This document shows positions 1-9,447 of a stretch of DNA of 64,000 nucleotides, one piece after another. The stretch comes from Candidatus Leptofilum proximum (lineage in GTDB: Bacteria; Chloroflexota; Anaerolineae; Promineifilales; Promineifilaceae): positions 3,410,001 through 3,474,000 of the forward strand of contig JADJXK010000002.1 of the NCBI GenBank assembly GCA_016710325.1. Direction: 5' to 3'. Each line of letters starts with the position of its first letter. Positions within the stretch are counted from its first letter, which is position 1. Made by a program: the position numbers and the translations under genes. Under the pieces are notes generated by a model that searched no databases, was not told where the DNA came from, and worked only from the letters and a program-made list of their open reading frames with translations.

Positions 1-1289
1 TTGCCGTAATAAATTTCATTCAAATATATTTCCAGGATTTCGTCTTTCTCGTAGTCCAGGTTCATCTCGGCGGCGAGAATGATTTCGCGCACCTTGCGGC
101 GGAAGGTGCGTTCGGTACGTTCGTCTTCTTCCAGCAGGGTAGCGCGCACCACCTGCTGGGTAATGGTGCTGGCCCCGGAAACAGCTTCCCCTTCTCGCGC
201 GGCCTGCAAAATGGCCCGGGCAATGGCTATCGTATCAAAGCCGAAATTTTCATAGAAGCGTGCATCTTCCGTGGCGATGGTGGCCTGGATGAGCAGCGGC
301 GAGATTTGGTCCAGCGAGACGCGGGTGCGGTTGCCAATCGAGGGATCGGCCAGGGCAAACAGCTCGTTGCCGTTGCGGTCGTAGATGCGTGCCGTTTCAA
401 AGGTACTGACACGGTTTTCCAGCTCGGCCACAGGCGGCAAGTCGCTGGCAATCACGCTGTAAGCGATGGCTAACCCGGCGGCGGTGAGGGCCACGGCCAG
501 CACGCCCAGGACCAGGCTAATCACCACACCGCGGGCAAAGCAGCTGCTCCAGTTGCGGCGGCCGGGGGCCTGCCGTTTGGGACGAGGCTTGGGTTCCTGC
601 CGGGGCATGGCCACCGGGCCGGTTGGCTGGACGGCCTGGCGCTGAGGTTGTGGCTGCGGCCGTCTGGGTTGGGTTGGCTGGGCAGGTTGGCGGCGCGGCG
701 GCTGTTCCCGCTCTGGCCGTGGCTGAGTCGGTGTCTGGCGTACGGGCTGCCGCTGTACGGTGGGTTTGTCTGGCTTTTCTTCACGCCGGAAAACCTGCGT
801 GGGCTGCTCGGAACGCGGCCGTTCCGGCGGTGGAATGGCCAGGTCTGGCTGTACCTCGGTGGCGTCGGGGTCCTCGATGGGCGGCCGGTTGATGGGGCGC
901 AGCTTGGATGGCGTCAGGGGCAGCGGGGTGGGTTTGGGCCGGGCGGGTCGCACGGGGGGCAGTCCCTCGGTGTCTTCATCGTCGGGCAGGTTGATAGTGA
1001 GGGTTTGTTCGTCGTCGGCTGGGGTGGTGGGGGCATCGGTGGGTGCGGCCGTGGGAACGGCCGTATCCAACTCCTGTTTATCTTCTGCTTTCGGCTTCTC
1101 TTTAGCCGGTGGTTTCGGCCGTTGGCCAGCGCCGGGCTGGAGCACAATCGTTTCCGGCACGTCAGCATCGGACATCAAATCCAGCAGCGAAACGGTACCA
1201 AACGATTCTTCCTCTTCTGGCTTCGGCTGGGGTTTTTGTGTTTCTTCTTCAGGCTGTTCGGGATTCGGCCGTTTTTGCTCGTCACTCAT
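1..1289 (-). CDS. class A penicillin-binding protein (PBP1-type transglycosylase), 3' end outside the window
   Basis: About 429 codons are present; the C-terminal part lies beyond the left edge. The frame is open from an ATG at 1289 to the edge. Residues 1 to about 250 are Pro-, Glu- and Lys-rich and look disordered and cytoplasmic. One membrane segment follows (around FARGVVISLVLGVLAVAL), then a glycosyltransferase family 51 domain with recognisable motifs: ATEDARFYENFGFD, GASTITQQVVR and EKDEILEIYLNEIYYG. GT51 enzymes polymerise lipid II into glycan strands outside the membrane; the transpeptidase domain expected to follow is not in the window. The long charged N-terminal tail is unusual and may bind a cytoplasmic partner (inference). 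Confidence 0.93.
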   Translation of the reverse strand, partial: MSDEQKRPNPEQPEEETQKPQPKPEEEESFGTVSLLDLMSDADVPETIVLQPGAGQRPKPPAKEKPKAEDKQELDTAVPTAAPTDAPTTPADDEQTLTINLPDDEDTEGLPPVRPARPKPTPLPLTPSKLRPINRPPIEDPDATEVQPDLAIPPPERPRSEQPTQVFRREEKPDKPTVQRQPVRQTPTQPRPEREQPPRRQPAQPTQPRRPQPQPQRQAVQPTGPVAMPRQEPKPRPKRQAPGRRNWSSCFARGVVISLVLGVLAVALTAAGLAIAYSVIASDLPPVAELENRVSTFETARIYDRNGNELFALADPSIGNRTRVSLDQISPLLIQATIATEDARFYENFGFDTIAIARAILQAAREGEAVSGASTITQQVVRATLLEEDERTERTFRRKVREIILAAEMNLDYEKDEILEIYLNEIYYG

Positions 1290-1321
1290 AAATTTAATAA
1301 ATAACCATTAACCAACAACAA

Positions 1322-1792
1322 TTAACCATTGCCCTGGCTCTTAATCAACATCACCCAATCGCCCCGCTGGACGGCTTTGCCGTGCTGGTTGTAAACGGCA
1401 TATTTCATGTTGATGGTGCCTCCACCCAGGCGCGGCAGCGCTTTTGTCTCGGTGATTTCCAGCACCACGTGAACCGTGTCGCCGATGAAAACCGGCAGAC
1501 TAAACTTGGCGCTCAGCTCGCGGAAAGCCAGCACGGTGCCTTCGATGATGCCCGACTGCACCGCCAGCCCGGTGGCAATGGACTGCACCAGCAGCCCGTG
1601 GGCTACCCGCTGGCCGAAGCTGTCTTGGGCGGCAAACTCGGCGTCGGTGTGAATCTGGTTAAAGTCGCCCGACAGCCCGGCAAAGGTCACAATGTCGGCT
1701 TCGGTGATGGTGCGTGCGGCCGTTACAAGCTGATCGCCCACGGCAAACTGTTCAAAATAGCGGCCCCGTGGCTGGTAGGTGAGTTTGGTCAT
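1322..1792 (-). CDS. MaoC-like acyl dehydratase (hotdog fold)
   Basis: This 156-aa protein has the single hotdog domain of MaoC / R-specific enoyl-CoA hydratases. The diagnostic stretch is TFAGLSGDFNQIHTD, with the catalytic Asp and His, followed by RVAHGLLVQS. Family members hydrate trans-2-enoyl-CoA or related acyl thioesters. The start at 1792 (MTKLTYQP) is preferred because GGAG lies 5 nt upstream; an ATG five codons earlier has no such site. It lies between prfA and the PBP gene on the same strand. The substrate cannot be read from sequence. Confidence 0.88.
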   Translation of the reverse strand: MTKLTYQPRGRYFEQFAVGDQLVTAARTITEADIVTFAGLSGDFNQIHTDAEFAAQDSFGQRVAHGLLVQSIATGLAVQSGIIEGTVLAFRELSAKFSLPVFIGDTVHVVLEITETKALPRLGGGTINMKYAVYNQHGKAVQRGDWVMLIKSQGNG

Positions 1793-1844
1793 AGATGCTC
1801 CATCCAATCGTAGGGGCGCGTCGCCACGCGCCCCTATAACAAAA

Positions 1845-2915
<1,071 letters not shown>

Positions 2916-2921
2916 ATTTTT

Positions 2922-2991
2922 AGGAGATTGGAGAGTGGAGATTAGAGAGTGGAGATGTTTTCAATCTCCACTCTCTATTCTCTGATCTCAT
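2922..2991. repeat. tandem-word hairpin upstream of prfA
   Basis: The word GAGATTGGAGAGTG is partly repeated and then followed by its reverse complement. A perfect 13-bp arm (AGAGAGTGGAGAT, 2944-2956) pairs with 2964-2976 across a 7-nt loop. It fills the gap between the S9 peptidase stop and prfA and belongs to the class of word hairpins seen at many junctions here. It may end the peptidase transcript, but no clear T-run follows. Confidence 0.8.
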
Positions 2992-3042
2992 TATTTCTCA
3001 AACGAGTTGAATTTTTTCTTGAGGGACTATTATAACTGATTC

Positions 3043-5058
3043 TTAGAGGTACGTCGCAAACCAGCGGATCATGTGGCTGAGGCGTTCGATGCGGCGGTCG
3101 GTGCGGCCAGCGCGGGAGAGACCGTGGGATTCCTCGGGGAAGAGGATGAGCTCGGAGTCCACACCAAGCTTGCGTAGAGCCACAAAGACCTGTTCGCCCT
3201 GCTCTTTGTCGCAGCGGAAGTCGTGCTCGCTGTGGATGAGCAGGGTGGGCGTTTTGGCGTTGCCGATGTAGGCGATGGGCGACTGCCGCCAGTAATTTTC
3301 CTGGTCGTCCCAGGGTGTTTTTTCGGCGCCAAAGAGATATTCAGCGCCGATGTTCATGTCGCTGGAGCCGTAGAAGCTGATGAAGTTGCTAACCACACGC
3401 TGGGCAACGGCCGCTTTAAAGCGATCCGTCTTGCCAATGATGAGCGTGGTCATGTAGCCGCCATAACTGCCGCCGGTCACGCCCATGCGTTTGGTGTCGA
3501 TGTAGGGCAGTTTCTCCACGTAGTCGGCCCAGGCCATCACGTCTTCAAAGTCCACGGTACCCCAGCGGTTGTAGATCGCCCCGGCAAACGCTTCGCCGTA
3601 GCCCTGGCTGCCGCGTGGATTGCTCCAGTAAACCACATACCCCTGAGCGGCCAGCAGGTGCAGCTCGTGGAAGTAGGCACGGCCGTACTGCGTTTGCGGC
3701 CCGCCGTGAATCTCTAAAATCGAAGGGTATTTCTGGCTGGGGTCGAAGCCGGGCGGGGTCATGATCCAGCCGTGCAGGTCGGTGCCATCCTGGCTTTTGA
3801 ACCACACCTCTTCAATCTTGCCGGTCTCGATTTCGGCCATCAACGCCTGGTTGAAATCGGTCAATGTTTTTGTCTCGCCGCTGGCAAGGTCGCGTACGCG
3901 CACCTGGGCCGGGCCGCTCAAATCGCCCCAGAGGTAAGCCACTTTTTCTTGGGCGTCGTCCAGCGAAAAGCTGCCCACCAGCCCCGGCTCATCAATGATA
4001 CGCTCATAGCAAGGTTCGCCTGGCTCGGCGCTGAAGGCCAGCAGGGGCTGGTTGCCTTTTTCCGTGGCCATGGTGTAGAGCCTACGGCCGTCTGTCGACC
4101 AGGTTGGTGGGGTTTGCGGCGTGCCGCTGCCCACGTCGGTGAGGGTGGCGATGGAGAGGTGAAGATCGATCCCCGCGCTGAGATGGCGCACCTTGCCGCC
4201 GCTGGTGGGCACCATGTACAGACAGTCGTTTTGGTACCAGTGCCCTTTTTGCTTGCGGCCCATATAGGCAATCCAATTGCCGTCGGGTGAAATAGTGTGG
4301 TTAAACTTGCGCCCTTCCTGCGACGGAATAAGTTCCATTTCGCCGCCTTCCGCCGGGATCCGGTAAAGCTCGGTCTGGTCCCAGTTGATGTCTGGCTGGG
4401 GATCGCGGTTGGAGATGAAGATGAGGGAACGGCCGTCTGGCGTCCACTGCGGCTGTTCTTCATCAAACTTGTCGCCTTCGGTCAGTTGAACCGCTTCGCC
4501 GCTGTCGGCGTCGATGGTCCAGATATGCCACTTTTCCTCGGGCACATAGCCGCTGCCGTCGGCTTTGTAATTCAGCGTGGTGATGTGGCGGCTGACCACG
4601 CCCAGCATCTTCTTTTGCTCGTCTTTTTCGCGTTCGATGGCGGCCGGGTCTTTTTTGCGGAACTGAGTGGCGAAGGTACGGCCGTTTGGTGACCAAACAA
4701 ACCCGGCAAAGCTGCCTTCCATCTGGCTCACAGGGCGGGCCTCGCCGCCGTTGAGTGGGATGATGTAGATTTGCGACTGCTTTTCGTCTTTGCGGTTGGA
4801 GAGGAAGGCGATGGAACGGCCGTCGGGCGACCAGCGCGGGTGGGTGTCATTGTGATCGCCGTAGGTGAATTGGCGCGCCGGGTGTTGACCATTGGTGGGT
4901 ACTAACCACAGGTTGGTGTATTTTTTCTCCGTTTTGCGGTCTACCCGGGTGACGCCAAAAATAACCTGCTGGCCGTCAGGGGAAATTTGCGGGTCGGAGA
5001 CAAGCTCAATTTTGTACAGATCTTCGGCGGTGATCAGCCGCTTTTCAGAGTGGGACAT
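3043..5058 (-). CDS. S9 family serine peptidase (acylaminoacyl-peptidase type)
   Basis: At 671 aa this has an N-terminal beta-propeller built from TolB/WD-like repeats (recurring SPDGR, SPNGR and STDGRR motifs) and a C-terminal alpha/beta-hydrolase peptidase domain. The nucleophile Ser sits in GGSYGGYMT at about residue 530. The Asp is in HSEHDFRC (about 610) and the His in EESHGLSRAG (about 642). Family members cleave short peptides or remove N-acylated residues. No signal peptide is seen, so it is probably cytoplasmic. The ATG at 5058 begins MSHSEKRLITAEDLY. Confidence 0.94.
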   Translation of the reverse strand: MSHSEKRLITAEDLYKIELVSDPQISPDGQQVIFGVTRVDRKTEKKYTNLWLVPTNGQHPARQFTYGDHNDTHPRWSPDGRSIAFLSNRKDEKQSQIYIIPLNGGEARPVSQMEGSFAGFVWSPNGRTFATQFRKKDPAAIEREKDEQKKMLGVVSRHITTLNYKADGSGYVPEEKWHIWTIDADSGEAVQLTEGDKFDEEQPQWTPDGRSLIFISNRDPQPDINWDQTELYRIPAEGGEMELIPSQEGRKFNHTISPDGNWIAYMGRKQKGHWYQNDCLYMVPTSGGKVRHLSAGIDLHLSIATLTDVGSGTPQTPPTWSTDGRRLYTMATEKGNQPLLAFSAEPGEPCYERIIDEPGLVGSFSLDDAQEKVAYLWGDLSGPAQVRVRDLASGETKTLTDFNQALMAEIETGKIEEVWFKSQDGTDLHGWIMTPPGFDPSQKYPSILEIHGGPQTQYGRAYFHELHLLAAQGYVVYWSNPRGSQGYGEAFAGAIYNRWGTVDFEDVMAWADYVEKLPYIDTKRMGVTGGSYGGYMTTLIIGKTDRFKAAVAQRVVSNFISFYGSSDMNIGAEYLFGAEKTPWDDQENYWRQSPIAYIGNAKTPTLLIHSEHDFRCDKEQGEQVFVALRKLGVDSELILFPEESHGLSRAGRTDRRIERLSHMIRWFATYL

Positions 5059-5165
5059 GATTCCTCCAGGGAAAAACCGCCGCCGAATGCCTGATCATCC
5101 ACGAGCAACAACCCGGCGGGGTTGTGGTTTCAATCTATTTTTAAGGATAGGGAATGATAGCGCGG

Positions 5166-6800
5166 CTAGAAGGGCTCGGCCACTTTAACGGCCGTTTTTT
5201 CATCTTCGACGCGGTAGGCAGGCAGGATAAAGCTAAAGGTGCTGCCCTGGCCCGGTTCGCTTTCCAGGCCCACCTCGCCGCCCAGCTTTTCCATGATGCG
5301 CCGGATAATCGACAGCCCCAGCCCATGGCCGGTAACCCGCACCTGGCTGACCTTGGTGAAAGGGGTAAAGAGGAGAGGCTGCTTCTCTGGGGCAATACCC
5401 TGGCCGTTGTCGCGAATCCAGAAGCGGATACGGCCGTCTGCCAGCAGTTGACTGCCCATCTCAATGACCGGTGGACTTCCTCCATATTTCAGCGCGTTGC
5501 TGATGTAATTCTCCCATACCTCCTCAATCCAGGGTGCGTAGCCGCGCGCCACTTCCCATGAATCGGGCAAAATAATGCGTACCTTGTACTGCTCCATCAT
5601 GAAGCGCAGGCGATCCATTGCCCCTAACACAACCTCTGCCATGTCCAGCGGATGAGTTTCTACGTCGTGTTTGCGTACGCTGGAAAGGATAAGCATTTCC
5701 TGGATGATACTGCTCATGCGATGGGCATTTTGCACCAGCAGCTGAAGCGCGCGGTCTCGTTCCGTGTGGGAAATATCCACAGCACTGGTTTGCAGCAGAT
5801 CGGCAAAGCCCACCACCAGGGCCAGCGGATTTTGCAGATCATGGGCCACGGTGCGGTCGAACGCTTCCAACTCTTCATTCTGGATTTGCAGATCGGCGTT
5901 GGTCTGGCGCAGGGTCTCCACGAGTTTGGCGTTTTCGATGGCGATGGCGGCCGAGGCAGCCAGGGTTTTGGCATAGGAGATGTCTTGGGCCGAGAAACGG
6001 CCGTCCCGCTTGTTCACCACTTCCAGCACGCCCAACGTCCGGTTGCGCAGCTGCACCGGCACGGCCAGCAAGGAGGTGGTGACAAAACCGCTGCTGGAAT
6101 CGATGTGGGGGTAGAAACGCGCATCGGCTGCCGGGTCGGCCACAATGGTAGCTTTGCTGGTGGCCGCTACCCAGCCGACTACGCCCTGGCCAGAGGCAAC
6201 CTCCAGGCCCATCAATTTTTCATCTGTGCCGGGGTGAAAGGCGGCGCGGCAAATCAGGGTTTTTTGCTGCTCATCGGTCCACAGCCAGAGGGAGCTTCCC
6301 TCAGCGTGAATGATTTGCGCCGCCAGCTGCAGCAAATTTTCCATAACGGCCGCCGAATTCAGCGTGGCGGTTAATATCTGGCTGGCGCGGTTGAGCAGCA
6401 GCAGTTCCCGGTTGTGGCGAGTCAATTCACCCAGGTTTTTATCGTGTAGGGCGGTTGGGGCGGCGATGGGAATCACGGTAAGCAGCAGCTTGTTGGGCAG
6501 GTCGGGCAATGCTTCGATTTGCAGGTTAAACAGCTGGTCTGCGTGTATGTTGTCAGCGAAGTGGGCCTGGTGGTACACAAATGCACCGCTGGGCGCCTGC
6601 AAACAGGCCAAAATACGGTCCCGGTTTGCTTCAAGCTGGGGGAACAAATCAAACAAACAGAGGCCAGATAACGAACTGCGGTTAGACCACTGCCCTAGCT
6701 CTGGCGCGTAGCTGAGAATATTTAGTTGTTTATCGAGCGTGGCGTGAGCAATAATGCTTTTATGCTGCGAGGTGGCTACGCGTTCACTCTCCTGATACAT
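5166..6800 (-). CDS. GAF domain sensor histidine kinase
   Basis: This is a 544-aa cytoplasmic-looking kinase. A PAS-like N-terminal region is followed by a GAF domain (roughly residues 130-290), a short coiled linker (LRQTNADLQIQNEELEAFDR), a HisKA domain with the phospho-acceptor His in TVAHDLQNPLALVVG, and a HATPase_c domain with N box NYISNALKYG, G1 DNGQGIAP and G2 GHGLGLSI. The ATG at 6800 (MYQESERV) has AGG 7 nt upstream; the longer reading would need a TTG at 6878. No response regulator is adjacent. Confidence 0.92.
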   Translation of the reverse strand: MYQESERVATSQHKSIIAHATLDKQLNILSYAPELGQWSNRSSLSGLCLFDLFPQLEANRDRILACLQAPSGAFVYHQAHFADNIHADQLFNLQIEALPDLPNKLLLTVIPIAAPTALHDKNLGELTRHNRELLLLNRASQILTATLNSAAVMENLLQLAAQIIHAEGSSLWLWTDEQQKTLICRAAFHPGTDEKLMGLEVASGQGVVGWVAATSKATIVADPAADARFYPHIDSSSGFVTTSLLAVPVQLRNRTLGVLEVVNKRDGRFSAQDISYAKTLAASAAIAIENAKLVETLRQTNADLQIQNEELEAFDRTVAHDLQNPLALVVGFADLLQTSAVDISHTERDRALQLLVQNAHRMSSIIQEMLILSSVRKHDVETHPLDMAEVVLGAMDRLRFMMEQYKVRIILPDSWEVARGYAPWIEEVWENYISNALKYGGSPPVIEMGSQLLADGRIRFWIRDNGQGIAPEKQPLLFTPFTKVSQVRVTGHGLGLSIIRRIMEKLGGEVGLESEPGQGSTFSFILPAYRVEDEKTAVKVAEPF

Positions 6801-7138
6801 GCAATAACCTATGTGCCCATTCGCAAAGAAGTTAACGGAATAGGCGAATGGGCTTAATGTAGCCGTTCGGTTCCGCAACTGTTATTTCACTTTCGACAAA
6901 TGGCTACTATGTTGCCGCCAAAAAACCCTGGCAGTTTCTGCGACAGTACAAAGGCGAATTAGAAAGGTGAAACCGGCTTACAAAAAGACGATTCCACACT
7001 GTGTTGGTAGTTTCCTGGGGCAGGTCAGCCAAAAATCAGCTGTTGGCACAGTAAACATTTTCGACGATTTGCCTTACGTCGTCATGTTAGCATGTTTTCG
7101 GAATTCTGAGGAAAAAATTTGCCAAAAAAGGTGGTTAT
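6801..7138. other. gene-free spacer between WD40 gene and kinase gene
   Basis: These 338 bases separate two minus-strand genes. The region is AT-richer than the genes, with runs such as GAGGAAAAAATTTGCC. I see no RNA gene, no strong hairpin with a T-run and no clear -35/-10 pair. It probably holds the kinase promoter. Confidence 0.5.
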
Positions 7139-8068
7139 TTAGAACCATTGGGCCAGATCCAGGTCCCAAATTCGTATAATTTTGTCTTTTTCGCCCAGGG
7201 TGGCCAGCGTTGGCTGCGTAGGGTGAAAGGCCAGGCCGGCAAAGGCGAACTTGGAATGGGTTTCATCCAGAATGGCGATGGTTTCCCAACTGTCGGTGCG
7301 CCACAGGCGTACGGTGCTGTCGGCTGACTTGGTGACCAGCAGCTGCCCGTCGGCGGAAAAGGAAACGGCCGTTACCGGCTTCTTATGCGCTGTCAGGCTG
7401 GTGAGCAGCTCGCCGCTGGCCGTTTGCCACAGCAGCACGTCGCTGTCGTGCGAGGCCGAGGCCAAAATCTGGCCGTCGGGGGAAAGCGCCAGGTCCAGCA
7501 CCTCGCCGCGATGGCCGCTGAAGGTTTGCCGGTTTTGCCCGGTGGCCAGGTCCCAGACCTTCACCCGGCTGTCGGCCGCCCCGGAAAAAAACGTGGCGCC
7601 GTCGCTGCTGACGGCCAGGCAGCCGATGCGACCTTTGTGGCCGGAGAGCACTTTTTCTTCGGTGTCGTTCTGCAGGTTCCAAATGCGAATGGTTTCGTCG
7701 TAGGCGCCGGAGATAGCGTAACGGCCGTCTGGCGTGGCCGCTACCGCGTAGATGTAGTCTGAATGGCCGCGCAGGGTACGCGACCGGTTTTCCCCGCTCA
7801 CGGGCCACACTTTAAGGGCGTTTTTAGAGGCGGAGATGGCGAAACGGCCGTCGGCCGTAATCACCACCGTAAAAACAGAGCCACTGTACCCGTACAGCTC
7901 GCGTACTTCCTCGCCGGTTTCGGCATTCCAGATGCGAACCGTCTGGTCGTATGAAGCCGAGGCCAGCAGCTTGCCGTCTGGAGCCCAGGCCAGGCGGGTA
8001 ACGGCGCGGTTATTGGCTTTGAGTGTATGCCGGAGCATGAATCCGGCAGGGCATGCTTGCACTCTCAT
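7139..8068 (-). CDS. WD40 repeat protein, seven-bladed propeller
   Basis: The 309-aa product is almost entirely seven WD40 repeats of about 42 residues, each with an SPDG/TPDG/SADG turn and ending in a WD-like pair such as VRIWN, LKVWP, IRIWN, VKVWD, VLLWQ, VRLWR and IRIWD. WD40 propellers are protein-interaction scaffolds; no enzyme domain is attached. The start at 8068 (MRVQACPAG) has AGGAG 5-6 nt upstream and is preferred over a TTG at 8122. The partner is unknown. Confidence 0.9.
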   Translation of the reverse strand: MRVQACPAGFMLRHTLKANNRAVTRLAWAPDGKLLASASYDQTVRIWNAETGEEVRELYGYSGSVFTVVITADGRFAISASKNALKVWPVSGENRSRTLRGHSDYIYAVAATPDGRYAISGAYDETIRIWNLQNDTEEKVLSGHKGRIGCLAVSSDGATFFSGAADSRVKVWDLATGQNRQTFSGHRGEVLDLALSPDGQILASASHDSDVLLWQTASGELLTSLTAHKKPVTAVSFSADGQLLVTKSADSTVRLWRTDSWETIAILDETHSKFAFAGLAFHPTQPTLATLGEKDKIIRIWDLDLAQWF

Positions 8069-8128
8069 GGCAACTCCTGTGTGCGACGTCTGACGTGATG
8101 TCTGTTCAGAAAGCAGTCCCAAGGGTTA

Positions 8129-8926
8129 TTACACTACCAATAAATAATAAACCAGTACGGCCGCAGCGCCCCCCGCCACGGAAGCCAGAAAGTTCACCAA
8201 ATCGTTGTTCATCCAGCGCCAGCCGCGCAACGGCCGTGTCGGTTGACCGCAGTGCAGCTTCTTTTCGGTCTCTTTCTGGCAGTGGCCACAGGTATAAATT
8301 TGCTGAACTGTGGCGCCTAACAAGCTGTCGAACAAGGAGCCAGCCAGCCCGCCAATGCCGCCCGTGATGAGAAGCCGGGCAATGTCCTCTTGCAAGAGCA
8401 GGCCGGTTGCCAGGCCAATGAGCAAGCCGCCAATGAAGGAAACGGCCGTGCCCAACAATGATATGCCGCCAGAAGTGCCCACCGGCACCAGTCGCCCCGT
8501 GGTGATGAGCCGGGGCGGGCGCTGGCTGAGTGTGCCTAATTCAGTGGCCCAGGTATCGGCCGTTACCGTAGCCATCGCGCCTAAAAAGAGCGGCAGCCAG
8601 AATGGCGATGGGAAAATGCCATGCAGCAGGGCAACAACAGCCCCTGCACCGCCGTTGGCCAAAACCTGCCCAAAGTCCCGGCGGTGACCCTTATCAAACT
8701 TTTCGGCCACGGCTTGTTTTTCACGTTCTTTGTAGTGGGACAGTAAGCTGGAGCTTATGAAAAAGAGCGCCAGCACCACACCCCAGACCCAACCGCCGAA
8801 CCCGTAAATAATAGTGCCCACCACCAGCGCTCCCAAAGCACCTGAGACGGCCAGCGACCCACGCCAGTAGGCCAGGGCGGCTATCAGGCCGCTGAGGATG
8901 AATGCAAGAACGATTTGGTTGACCAT
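8129..8926 (-). CDS. DUF92 family integral membrane protein
   Basis: The 265-aa protein has about six hydrophobic segments and DUF92/TMEM19 family motifs: GALGALVVGTIIYGFGGWVWG, RRDFGQVLANGGAGAVVALL, TVTADTWATELGTLS and GGIGGLAGSLFDSLLGATVQ. Some plant and cyanobacterial relatives act as phytyl-phosphate kinases in prenyl-lipid salvage; whether this one does is inference. A CxxC...HCG segment (YTCGHCQKE) lies in a loop near the C-terminus. Confidence 0.87.
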   Translation of the reverse strand: MVNQIVLAFILSGLIAALAYWRGSLAVSGALGALVVGTIIYGFGGWVWGVVLALFFISSSLLSHYKEREKQAVAEKFDKGHRRDFGQVLANGGAGAVVALLHGIFPSPFWLPLFLGAMATVTADTWATELGTLSQRPPRLITTGRLVPVGTSGGISLLGTAVSFIGGLLIGLATGLLLQEDIARLLITGGIGGLAGSLFDSLLGATVQQIYTCGHCQKETEKKLHCGQPTRPLRGWRWMNNDLVNFLASVAGGAAAVLVYYLLVV

Positions 8927-9005
8927 GGACTATTCACAAAGTTTAAGGCGTTAGTTTACCAAAGCCATTGATGATTGGGTAGAGTCGGGCCGCGAAATGC
9001 TGCCT

Positions 9006-9190
9006 GCCTAAAGTGCGACGCACTTCTTGACAAGTCGTTTCGCCAAGTTTAAGAGGATCAAAGTGCGTCGCACCCGGAATTATTAATGAACCTGACGAAA
9101 TTAAACCGGTAAACGCTAGCGGATACTCTTCAGGTTCATTTAAGGCGATTCAGGGTCAAGTTTATTACCGATTTTATTTTTGAATCGCCA
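9006..9190. repeat. nested inverted repeats in a long spacer
   Basis: Within the 520-nt gene-free gap (8927-9447) several inverted pairs are nested. AAGTGCGACGCACTT (9011-9025) is a near-perfect palindrome, and a variant AAGTGCGTCGCAC lies at 9061-9073. AATGAACCTGA (9085-9095) pairs with TCAGGTTCATT (9130-9140). GGCGATTCA (9144-9152) pairs with TGAATCGCC (9181-9189). No ORF is credible here. It could be a small non-autonomous element or a structured untranslated region. Confidence 0.6.
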
Positions 9191-9238
9191 TAAATAATCA
9201 TTCCCTTAGCTGAAAGTCATATGTGGCAAAAGTGAGTG

Positions 9239-9267
9239 TTTACCTGTGCCATGCTATCTTGTACAAT
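9239..9267 (+). promoter_or_regulatory. sigma70-like promoter for gdhA
   Basis: TTTACC (9239-9244) and TACAAT (9262-9267) are spaced by exactly 17 nt and face glutamate dehydrogenase. Transcription would begin near 9274, leaving a 5' leader of about 170 nt. Confidence 0.5.
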
Positions 9268-9447
9268 TCACCCTGCCAGCCAAATGGCGCCTTATGGAAC
9301 GCAGCAACCTGCACCTTTCCCCAACACACAGAAGAGACCCTATCCTTCCCTGTGTACGCTTGAATTTTTCCAAGACTCTTGAAAAGCGTAGCCATTGCCA
9401 TGCTGGCAAAATCCCTAAACCCACTTACCAATGGAGTAACGTTCACA

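Noticed and set aside
648..1304. Long plus-strand ORF opposite the PBP gene
   Set aside because: It is the antisense of a Pro-rich, GC-rich coding region and encodes low-complexity Gly/Trp/Arg text.
6967..7179. A 70-codon plus-strand ORF between the kinase and WD40 genes
   Set aside because: It overlaps the 3' end of the WD40 gene, has no ribosome site and no recognisable motif.
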